A DNA stretch of 64,000 bases from Owenweeksia hongkongensis DSM 17368 (lineage in GTDB: Bacteria > Bacteroidota > Bacteroidia > Flavobacteriales > Schleiferiaceae): the NCBI RefSeq assembly GCF_000236705.1, contig NC_016599.1, positions 434,001 to 498,000 of the forward strand, in the 5' to 3' direction. Each line of letters opens with the position of its first letter. Position 1 is the first letter of the stretch. The translations under genes were made by a program, and so were the position numbers. The notes under the pieces were generated by a model that was given only the letters and a program-made list of their open reading frames with translations, had not been told where the DNA came from and made no database searches. Of this stretch, positions 42,592 to 51,000 are shown in pieces.

Positions 42592-43680
42592 TTATTTACT
42601 TGCAGAAAGATTGGTGTCATCATTAGCATTCAAGGTTTTTACCTTGGTGCCATCTTTCAGGTTTATTTGGCCGTTTACTACCACTTCATCACCTTCTTTT
42701 AATCCAGCTACTACCTGGATTTCATTGTCCAATATGTCGCCAATAGCGATGTCAATTAGCTTTGCTTTACCATCCTGAACTATAAAAACTTGCGGTTCTT
42801 TTATACTTCCTGCCAAAGCCTCACGACTGATATACAAACCTTCACCTGCATTAGTGAATTCAAAATGTGCTTTGCCAAACATCCCGGCTTTAAGAGGATT
42901 TTCATCACTGTTTTTCATCAATAGCTCAATATCATATTTAAGGCTATTGTCAGCTTTAGCAGCTATAGCAGTTACCTTGGCGGTAAAAGCTTTGGATGGA
43001 TAAATATCACTGGTCACCTTCACTTCATCTCCTTCATGAATGCTTAAAACATGGCTTCCAGTAACCTTCACATTTAGCTTTAGCTGGCTTACATCTACTA
43101 TGTCGTACAGTTTTCCTTTGCGGGAAATATTAGAACCTTCCTGGATATAATCTTCGTTTATGGTTCCGGTAGCCGTTGCTCTGATGTAAGTATCCTCAAG
43201 ACGTTTCTTGGCACTTTTGTACTGCGCTTCCGCATTGGCTGTGGCCACATTTATATCCTCTAGCTGGCGCTCAGTCACAGCATCCTTTTCGGCTAATTTT
43301 GTAAAACGATTAAAGTCTGTTTTCAACTTTTCGTAATTAGCTTTTGTGGCGGTAACTTCTGCTTGCAAAAGTTCGTTTTCCACCTCTGCCAAAAGCTCAC
43401 CTTTTTTTACAAAGTCACCTTTTTTGTGATAGATCTTTAAAACCAAACCTTCTGTCTCGGCAAGCATCGTAAGGTCTGTGTAAGCTTCAAAAGTTCCAAT
43501 ATTAGTTACATGGCTTTCGAGCTTTTTGCTGGTTACTGTTCCAAGTTCTACAGGAATGTAATCACTCACCTTTTCGGCAAGCTTGGCGGTTTCCGCCATC
43601 TGTTTTTTATTGTCTGATAGTTTCCAGGCCACTAATCCTATAGAAGCGATTACTACAACGGCTATTATTACTTTTTTCAT
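42592..43680 (-). CDS. RND efflux periplasmic adaptor (MFP)
   Basis: A 362-residue membrane-fusion protein. An N-terminal anchor (MKKVIIAVVVIASIGLVAWKL) without a lipobox Cys, a lipoyl half-motif (GLVLKIYHKKGDFVKKGELLAEVEN), a coiled-coil hairpin (about 110-165), the second lipoyl half, a beta-barrel (KLNVKVTGSHVLSIHEGDEVKV) and a membrane-proximal domain (AGLKEGDEVVVNGQINLKDG) are all present. It bridges the permease and the outer-membrane channel. It lies in the middle of the efflux operon. Confidence 0.95.
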   Translation of the reverse strand: MKKVIIAVVVIASIGLVAWKLSDNKKQMAETAKLAEKVSDYIPVELGTVTSKKLESHVTNIGTFEAYTDLTMLAETEGLVLKIYHKKGDFVKKGELLAEVENELLQAEVTATKANYEKLKTDFNRFTKLAEKDAVTERQLEDINVATANAEAQYKSAKKRLEDTYIRATATGTINEDYIQEGSNISRKGKLYDIVDVSQLKLNVKVTGSHVLSIHEGDEVKVTSDIYPSKAFTAKVTAIAAKADNSLKYDIELLMKNSDENPLKAGMFGKAHFEFTNAGEGLYISREALAGSIKEPQVFIVQDGKAKLIDIAIGDILDNEIQVVAGLKEGDEVVVNGQINLKDGTKVKTLNANDDTNLSASK

Positions 43681-43725
43681 TATTTGTGGTGTTACCCTTT
43701 CGGGGAAATATTTAAGTTTAGACGA

Positions 43726-45069
43726 TTATGAGTTTGATAATTGGCGAAGCTGACCTTGAGCTCTAAGTAAATCCAGCTCGGCTTTTTTGAATTTTAATAT
43801 CTCACGGATATAGTTGATTTGGGATTCTCTCCATGAAGTTTCGGCATCCAGCAAATCCGTTAATGAACCTACTTGCTCAGCGTATAACTCTTGGGTTTGA
43901 TCATATACTTCCTGAGCCAAATCTTTGTTTTCGCGTTGTGCCTCTACAGATTTCATGCTGTTTAGCAATTGCTCACGGGCATTTTGATATTCCATCGATT
44001 TTCCTCGCTCTGCATATAGCAAGTCCAGTTGTGTTTTTTCAATATCAATTTTGGCTTGTTGTACCTGGTGATGACGTTGTAATCCACTGAAAAGTGGAAC
44101 ATTGAGTTGCACACCAATTACGGTTTGTTGAAACCAGGACTGGCTGTCATCAAAAAAGTTAAATTCATTTCGCTGTGCATTCCAACTTTGTTGACCAAAT
44201 GCTGCCAAAGAAGGGTAGTTGCCCGCCTGAAGGCTTTTCTTGTTCAGCACATTCAATTCATATTGTTTGTCCAAAAGCTGAATCTCAATGGGAATTTCCT
44301 TTTCGTATTGAAGTGTAGAAAGATTGATTTCTTCAATGTCTTCACCTTTGATAAGCGAAATGTTTTGCTCCATAGACATTCCCATCAGTAATTTCAGGTA
44401 GTTTTTGGATTGCTCTTCAGCGGTTTTTAAAGTTTGAAGGTTCGTCTCAATGTTAATCCGGTTTACCTTCAAACGGTTATAATCCGTTTTGGTGATCAGG
44501 TCATTTTCCTGTTGCACTTTCATTATTTTTTCTACCTCATTCAGGCGGTCTACGTTTGCCTGTAGCGCATTTATAGAAGCTTGTATTTCAAGCACCTGAT
44601 AATAAGCTGTAGAAACCTGGTAGATTACATCTTCTTCTGTTTGGATTTTTAGCAACTCATATAATTGCTCAGAAGCATTGGCGGCTTGTAAACCTGTGAA
44701 AAATTGCTGGTTATAAAGTAATTGAGACGCCTCAATGGTTCCGGTTGCATTGAACTTTGTACCAAATTGCACCGGAATTTGTGTTCCTGGCTGCCCTACA
44801 ATTTCACCTGGTAGGAGTTGGGTTGGGAGGTTGGGGAAGTTTTGAAATTGACCATTGGCATTTACCTGTGGCAATCCGGTTCCTCTAACTTCAGACACCA
44901 AATGGTCTGCTTGTTTTTTATCCAAAATTGATTTTTGGATATCTATGCTGTTTTTTAATGCGTAGTCTAAAGACTGCTTTAGCGTAAAGCTGTTGTCAGT
45001 CTGACCCTTCACAGCAAATGGGATCGAGACTATTAGTGCCATTAGGGCACTGATGACGGTTTTTCTCAT
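43726..45069 (-). CDS. TolC-family outer-membrane efflux protein
   Basis: A 447-residue outer-membrane channel protein. ATG at 45069 (MRKTVISALMALIVSIPFAVKG, signal peptide) is preferred over a start six codons earlier. Two OEP repeats are evident: FTLKQSLDYALKNSIDIQKS near the N-terminus, and the QTVIGVQLNVPLFSGLQRHHQVQQAKIDIEKTQ block with the long helical AEQVGSLTDLLDAETSWRESQINY segment in the second half. It is the first gene of the RND operon, with a GbsR/MarR-type dyad 35-60 bases upstream. Confidence 0.94.
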   Translation of the reverse strand: MRKTVISALMALIVSIPFAVKGQTDNSFTLKQSLDYALKNSIDIQKSILDKKQADHLVSEVRGTGLPQVNANGQFQNFPNLPTQLLPGEIVGQPGTQIPVQFGTKFNATGTIEASQLLYNQQFFTGLQAANASEQLYELLKIQTEEDVIYQVSTAYYQVLEIQASINALQANVDRLNEVEKIMKVQQENDLITKTDYNRLKVNRINIETNLQTLKTAEEQSKNYLKLLMGMSMEQNISLIKGEDIEEINLSTLQYEKEIPIEIQLLDKQYELNVLNKKSLQAGNYPSLAAFGQQSWNAQRNEFNFFDDSQSWFQQTVIGVQLNVPLFSGLQRHHQVQQAKIDIEKTQLDLLYAERGKSMEYQNAREQLLNSMKSVEAQRENKDLAQEVYDQTQELYAEQVGSLTDLLDAETSWRESQINYIREILKFKKAELDLLRAQGQLRQLSNS

Positions 45070-45105
45070 GTGAATTTTTGGTTTCAAATGTTTTGATATA
45101 ATTGT

Positions 45106-45129
45106 TTAGTTCGGTTTTTAAAGAACTAA
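45106..45129. promoter_or_regulatory. efflux operon operator (TTAGTTC dyad)
   Basis: TTAGTTC-N10-GAACTAA inverted repeat in the gap between the GbsR/MarR gene and tolC. It has the same half-sites and the same 10-base spacing as the dyad over the regulator's own promoter at 45650-45679. Confidence 0.7.
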
Positions 45130-45142
45130 TTAGGTAAAAAAA

Positions 45143-45616
45143 TTAGGAGCGCGATTGCTCCCAAGCTTTATAAAGATTAGGTAACTCCTTATTCATATAC
45201 CGGATAAAGTCCACGATATCGGCTAGGTTTTTATTGAATTCAACTGTATTCCCAGGGCGTTGCTTAAGTATTTCGTCAAAGATATCAGCAATGTGATTCA
45301 TGGTCGAAAACTTGCTTTTAATATCCTCTTTCCAGTTAGTGATTTTGCTCCTGAAGTAGCGTTTGCGGTCACCAGTTTTTGTTATGTACTCTAGCCTCTG
45401 TGTAGTAAGGAGCAAGTTTATAGCATTGCTAGTAGCACTTTTGCTTAGCTGCAATGTTTCTCTTATTTGATCAAAGGTCAATTCCGTCTTTGGTGATACA
45501 AGCAGGAGGGCTATCACTCTTGAAACAGCTGGCTGAAGTCCTTCGTGTTCATGCATCACACCAAGGCGCTCTATGAGCTCTTTCTGTTGATCTGTTAATT
45601 GAATTGCGTTTTCCAT
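45143..45616 (-). CDS. GbsR/MarR-family transcriptional regulator
   Basis: A 157-residue winged-helix regulator starting MENAIQLTDQQKELIERLG; a TTG seven codons upstream is possible but lies only 2 bases past the -7 element, so the ATG is preferred. The HTH is LTFDQIRETLQLSKSATSNAINLLLTTQRLEYITKTGDRKRYFRSK (recognition helix around SATSNAINLL), as in GbsR-type MarR proteins. The position just upstream of the RND operon, and shared dyads, make it the probable local repressor of efflux. Confidence 0.88.
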   Translation of the reverse strand: MENAIQLTDQQKELIERLGVMHEHEGLQPAVSRVIALLLVSPKTELTFDQIRETLQLSKSATSNAINLLLTTQRLEYITKTGDRKRYFRSKITNWKEDIKSKFSTMNHIADIFDEILKQRPGNTVEFNKNLADIVDFIRYMNKELPNLYKAWEQSRS

Positions 45617-45634
45617 TACTGTTAAATTATGGAG

Positions 45635-45664
45635 CAAAGATATAAATACTTTTTAGTTCTGCAA
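45635..45664 (-). promoter_or_regulatory. GbsR/MarR gene promoter
   Basis: On the minus strand TTG (45662-45664), 19 bases, then TATCTTTG (45635-45642), matching the consensus. The -33 element sits in the centre of the dyad at 45650-45679, so binding there would block the promoter. Confidence 0.68.
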
Positions 45665-45679
45665 TTACAGAACTAAAAA
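45650..45679. promoter_or_regulatory. GbsR/MarR operator over its own promoter
   Basis: Perfect 12-bp arms (TTTTTAGTTCTG and CAGAACTAAAAA) with a 6-base spacer. The inner TTAGTTC and GAACTAA are 10 bases apart, exactly as at 45106-45129. Confidence 0.75.
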
Positions 45680-45707
45680 TACTTTCAATAGTTTTTAGAT
45701 TTGGGAA

Positions 45708-46088
45708 CTAGTCCGTGGGCTGTATAATGGAGAGAATATTTCCGGCTGGATCCTTAAACCAAGCAATAGAAGGGCCGTTTTCACTTCGGGAAATACCTTT
45801 ACTATCCTGATTAAATCCGTCATAGCGTTCAAAAGTAATACCCCTAGTACTTAATTGGGCTACCGCCTCTTCAATGTTTTCAACAGGAAAATTGAGAATT
45901 GTGAATGTTGCAGGCTGGTGGTTTTCTTTAGGATATATAATTACTGGATTTCCATTACCAACATGTAATTCAAGTAACCCCATTACGCCATCCATTACTT
46001 TCAGCTGCAGTTTGTCACCATAAAATTCTCGGGCTTTATTAATATCAGAAACTGAAAATCCGCTAAAGGCTCTGTTGTTATCAATCAT
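45708..46088 (-). CDS. VOC (glyoxalase/bleomycin-resistance-like) protein
   Basis: A 126-residue vicinal-oxygen-chelate protein with two beta-alpha-beta-beta modules: FSGFSVSDINKAREFYGDKLQLKVM in the first and FTILNFPVENIEEAVAQLSTRGITFE ... AWFKDPAGNILSIIQ in the second. The DPAGN segment is the usual second-module signature. Substrate unknown. It lies five bases after the cyclase gene on the same strand and is probably co-transcribed. Confidence 0.88.
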   Translation of the reverse strand: MIDNNRAFSGFSVSDINKAREFYGDKLQLKVMDGVMGLLELHVGNGNPVIIYPKENHQPATFTILNFPVENIEEAVAQLSTRGITFERYDGFNQDSKGISRSENGPSIAWFKDPAGNILSIIQPTD

Positions 46089-46093
46089 AGTTT

Positions 46094-48028
46094 TTAATTT
46101 ATGATACTTTTCTTTCGCACAAAATACATATCTAATTTACCCTTTCCCTTGGCTTCAATTTTTCCTCTATGCTCAAACTCGAGTTCGGGCACATCTTTGA
46201 TGATCTCATAAGTAACCTCCGAAATGTTGACCTTTCCTACCTCACAGGAGCTCTCCATTCTAGCTGCGGTGTTTACGGTATCACCCCAAATATCATATTG
46301 GAATTTCTTCACACCTACAATTCCGGCAACCACCGGCCCGGTATGAATTCCTATCCGCATACTGAACAGGTTTAAAATATGTGTATCGCTGTATTGCTGT
46401 CTTTTTTCCTTTACAATGTCTTGCATTTCCAAAGCAGCGAGAACTACATTTTTTACAGAGTTTGGATTTGGAACAGGCACACCACCAGCCGCCATGTATG
46501 CATCACCAATGGTTTTTATTTTTTCGATTTTGTATTTAGAAACTACATTGTCAAATGCCTTGAAATAATAATTGATTTCATTCACGAGCTCTTTGGCCGT
46601 TAGTTTTTCGGAAAGCTCAGTAAAAGCCACAAAATCTGTAAACAACACAGACACTTGGTTAAAATCACGTGCTTCAGATTTCCCCTGCTCTTTAAGTTCT
46701 TCGGCTATTTCATAGGGGAGAATGTTAAGAAGCAGTTTTTCGCTTCTATCTTTTTCCTTTGATATTTTTCGCTTTTGCAAAATGGCAACCAATAGAAAAA
46801 TAATTACAGATACAAAGCCAGCAATAACCAGATTTCGGACAACCTTCTGCTTTTCTAAATCTAAAGATTGTAGCTCTTGATCCTTTTTTAAGAGGTTTAT
46901 TTCGTTTTGCTTTTTTTCTATTTGGAAATTGAAGAGTTGATTGGAAAGGAGTTTTTGAGTTTCAATGTTGTAAAGGGAATCCTTTACATTAACCATAAGG
47001 GTTTGGTATTTATAAGCACTGTCATACCTATTAGAAGCGAAGTAAGCTTGACCTAAGCCTAAATAAGAGAGCTCCAAAAATTTAAGATAGTTAGTTTCTT
47101 TGGCGAGAATTATGGCTTCTCTATAAAGATTAATTGCCTTGCGATAATCTTTTAAATCGAAATATACTTCCGCCTTTGCAACTAGAGCGGTGGTTTTGTT
47201 TGGTTTTGCATTTAGTAGGTCAGCAGTTTCTAGAGCCTCATCTAATGTTTTTAAAGCTTTTGAATATTCTCCTTGTTTGGTGTATACTTTCCCAATTTCA
47301 ATCATGGTAAATACAGTACCATCAGTCCCCTGCATTGCATTCAAAGAGCGAGTGTAATACTCTAAAGCAAGATCATAGTTTTTTCGGGTGAAGTAAACGA
47401 TTCCAATATTAAGGGAAGAGTTTGCAATAGCATCGCTGGCGCCAATTTTTTCACTAAGTTCCAATGCCCTGCTTAAGTATTCCAGAGCCTTGTCGAGAGT
47501 TGCTGATTTATCAATATATACCGCTCCAATGTTGGTTAGAGCAGTTACTATTCTTAGTGTATCCTTTAATTCTTCGGATATTTTAAGAGATTTGAGGTAA
47601 TAATCTAGAGCTCGGTTATACTCGCCTTCATTATAATAGATGGCTCCGATGTTACTTTGGATGTTAGCTACACCAATTCTATCATTTATAGAGTCAAATA
47701 CAGACAATGATTTTTGCCAACTTGATAATGCATCCACATATTCTCCTTGGTAGTAATAAGCAATTCCTACATTCTTTAAAGCATAGGCAGTACCTTTCCT
47801 ATATCCTATTTTATGTGCCAATTTCTTGGCATTCTCAGCAACGATAATTGCCTTTTCTGGAGCTGAGCTAAAGTAAACACTACTAAGTTCAAGCATCTTG
47901 TTCACCTTCAGAGTGTCCTCTGGCAAGGTGTGCACGTGGGCTCGGAGGCTGTCAATTTCATTGCCTTGCGCACTTACTGATAAATTCAACAAAAGGATAA
48001 GTAAAATTGGCAGTACGTGTCTCAGCAT
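46094..48028 (-). CDS. TPR sensor class III adenylate/guanylate cyclase
   Basis: A 644-residue membrane cyclase. Signal peptide (1-20), eight or so TPR repeats (about 55-345), a TM helix at about 398-418, then a class III cyclase domain (about 450-640). The metal-binding Asp residues are Asp465 (LFTDFVAFTELSEK) and Asp509 (IKTIGDAYMAAGG). Lys505 and the Asp in FQYDIWGD are the residues that usually select ATP, so cAMP is the more likely product. It follows the giant subtilase-like gene by 26 bases. Confidence 0.9.
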   Translation of the reverse strand: MLRHVLPILLILLLNLSVSAQGNEIDSLRAHVHTLPEDTLKVNKMLELSSVYFSSAPEKAIIVAENAKKLAHKIGYRKGTAYALKNVGIAYYYQGEYVDALSSWQKSLSVFDSINDRIGVANIQSNIGAIYYNEGEYNRALDYYLKSLKISEELKDTLRIVTALTNIGAVYIDKSATLDKALEYLSRALELSEKIGASDAIANSSLNIGIVYFTRKNYDLALEYYTRSLNAMQGTDGTVFTMIEIGKVYTKQGEYSKALKTLDEALETADLLNAKPNKTTALVAKAEVYFDLKDYRKAINLYREAIILAKETNYLKFLELSYLGLGQAYFASNRYDSAYKYQTLMVNVKDSLYNIETQKLLSNQLFNFQIEKKQNEINLLKKDQELQSLDLEKQKVVRNLVIAGFVSVIIFLLVAILQKRKISKEKDRSEKLLLNILPYEIAEELKEQGKSEARDFNQVSVLFTDFVAFTELSEKLTAKELVNEINYYFKAFDNVVSKYKIEKIKTIGDAYMAAGGVPVPNPNSVKNVVLAALEMQDIVKEKRQQYSDTHILNLFSMRIGIHTGPVVAGIVGVKKFQYDIWGDTVNTAARMESSCEVGKVNISEVTYEIIKDVPELEFEHRGKIEAKGKGKLDMYFVRKKSIIN

Positions 48029-48054
48029 ATTTTATAAATATCTGGTTAAGATAG

Positions 48055-51000
48055 TTAATCCTTGATGACCTTATAAGTAAACCTTTCTTCTTTGGTCTGC
48101 ACAATAACCATATACATTCCGGGGTGCACGTTAGAGAAGTCTACTTTGTAATTTCCTAAATCAGTCTTTGTCAGTATATAATTCTCATTCGTACGCTTTC
48201 CATTGAGGTCATAAATGAATATTTCTTCGCCAGCAAACTGGTTGAATGTATTTATAACTAAATGATTTTTTACTGGGTTGGGATATATCGATGGCTCTGT
48301 TGCATATTCCTCGGCTAACTCAATTGGTGAGCTACTTTTCTTAGCAACTATACATTTTTGCGAATTATTATTAGCATACACCAAACTATAGCTTAGGCTA
48401 TTGTTTTGATTGGAAAATACAAACCATGCAAAACCAGATCCGTCAAAGTAGATATCCTTACTGCCATTTCCCGCATGGAATATTTCAGTTGGATCATCAC
48501 TATTTAGCCCCCCAGAAAGTATCACATTATTTTTTCCTTTTGGAATATAAATTGGAGTGCTATTTCTATTGCTATAGCTAATGTGGGCCACATAATCAAA
48601 ACCTGAAGAGTGGTTACTAATTTGATCAACGCACTGTAAGGAGAGTAGGATTTTTTGGGTTCCAATACCTTTTGGGTTCACGTATAATTGTCCGGTGGTG
48701 TAATAGATCAAATAGTTTGATGCACGTTCTATTACTAAACCAGATGGATTAATATCATACACACCAGCTGCGCCAGTATACATTGAACCTAATGTGAGGC
48801 TTGGTGCTGATAGTATTGAATCTATACTATAATGATCACCTAAAATATCATAGTTAAAAGGAGGCGCTGGAGAACCTGCTTCAGCGAATGTATCTCTAGC
48901 TGTAACATAAATCTCAGCCGGGTTTACGGTCAAAATTCCATCAATGAGGATAATGTCGTAATTACCTGAACTTCCTCCCAGCAGGTAAATTGGATAAACT
49001 CCAATACTGCTGGAGTCAACGGCTTGGCATGATACGATAGGAAGTGTTAAGTCACCAGGAGCGTCATTGTATTCAAATCCATTATATGATAGGTTGAATG
49101 CAGGATTAGGTTTTCCATATATTTTGGAAGTATCTTCTGCAGTGACGATAAGGTTTGCTTTATTAACTACCAATTTTCCTAACACATAATGCACAACATA
49201 ATTTGTAGGTTGCACCAGCATTAAACTATCTGGAACAATGGTGTATGTTCCCGCATCTACTTGCGTTGTGCTTATTGAATTTTCACTTGAATCTAAAATC
49301 TTGTAGGTGGGAATATTCTTAATCACGTTAGAATCTGCATCACCATACTGATAACCGCTGGTAGAGTGAGAAAAGGAGATACTGTCCCCATATGTCCTTG
49401 TTAGAGAATCAACTTTAAAGGTTAGCGTAGCAGGAGTGATAGTGAGGTTCCCTAATTCATAGGTGATATTATAATTTGCATTAAATAGGGGGGCAGGAAC
49501 AATAATATGAACTCCTACATCTGTTCCAGTTATTAAATTAATCGGTAAGAAACGAAAGACACTATCAGTTCCTAAAGTATCCAGATCATTTTCATCAAAA
49601 ACTAAAGCCACCTCACCACTATCGGAAATGGTATCTAATCCATTGATTAAAGGGATTCCATTCACTAATGGTTGGGCATTAACCAAAGGATAACCGTTGA
49701 CAACGGCTCTTCCATATGCAACGGCTCTAGCATTTACCACAGCCCTCCCATAAGCAGATAGTGTAGATCCTCTCTGGCGTGGAGCGGTTAGCAGGGTTGC
49801 ATTATTTGGTGAAGTTTGATAGTCAAAAATTGATTGGGCTGCAATCTCGACAAAATAAGTAGTATCATACTGAATGGCGCTGTTTACCACGGCTCTTCCA
49901 TAAGCCACAGCTCTTGAGTTTTCCACAGATCTTCTGCTAGCGGCATAAGATAATCCACGTAGATCGGCATTTACTACTGCACGTCCGTATGCACTTCTTC
50001 TTACTACAGCCACAGCATTCGTTAAGTTGGATTGGTGATTATACTCAATGGAATCGCTAAATAAAGCTAGTTCAGAAGGGGCAACAAGTGAATCTTCAAA
50101 TGAATATTCAAAATGGAAATCACCTAAGGGATAACCATATTCTACCGTTGTATCTTTTGCAGTAATGGTTAAAGGCATTGGGTTTATGGTTAGCGATCCA
50201 TCTACAAACTCATAATTGAACAACTCAGAAAGTCCAAGTTCATAAGGGATGTTCAAGTCAAGAGAGTCCATTTCTGCACGGATCAAATAAATTCCAACAT
50301 TGCTAGTGGAGGTGGCTGTTGTAAATACATCAATACTGTCAAGACCTAAATCATAAAGACTATATCCAGCAGAATCAAAAGGAATGCTGTCCACCAATAC
50401 CTCAAAGGTTAAAAGAGGAACTGCTTCGCTATACTTTTTGGTTTTGTTGTTTACAACAATTTGCACGTTTTTTTTGGTTGGAGAAAATAGGAGGAGGGTA
50501 TCTGAAAATCCACCATCCAGAAGAGAGGAAGAGATGGGATTGTTGTAAACTCGAACTGGTGGGTTTCCATTAAATGGCGGAATATTCGCTGCAATTTCTG
50601 AAGAATTAATATAGTTTGATGAGACGGTGTCATCACGTAATAATACTATACTTGAAGGTGTAAAATAATCTCCGATGATGTTTACACTTATAGTATCCGT
50701 TCCCGGAATTTGGGTAGTATCGAGAAATGAAACCTGTGATACGGATGGCTTGGGGTTAGCAAAAGAAAGCATGGCTTGATCGGCTTGAATAAATCCTGAG
50801 CCGCTTTCATTATCAAAACCAGAAGCACCCATATCAATAGCAGTATTGCTAAGCAAGTTTTTAATTTCTAATGGTGTGCTATTATGGTTTTCAAATTTTG
50901 CTTGAGCTGATTTTAGCAAAGCGGCCACCCCAGCGGCATGTGGTGCGGCTGCGGAGGTACCAAAAAAGTTTGGAAACGCATCCGATTCTATATTTGGTCC

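Noticed and set aside
49647-49992. CRISPR-like or recent DNA tandem repeat
   Set aside because: The units are in frame, differ at synonymous positions and are irregularly spaced, so this is a protein repeat.
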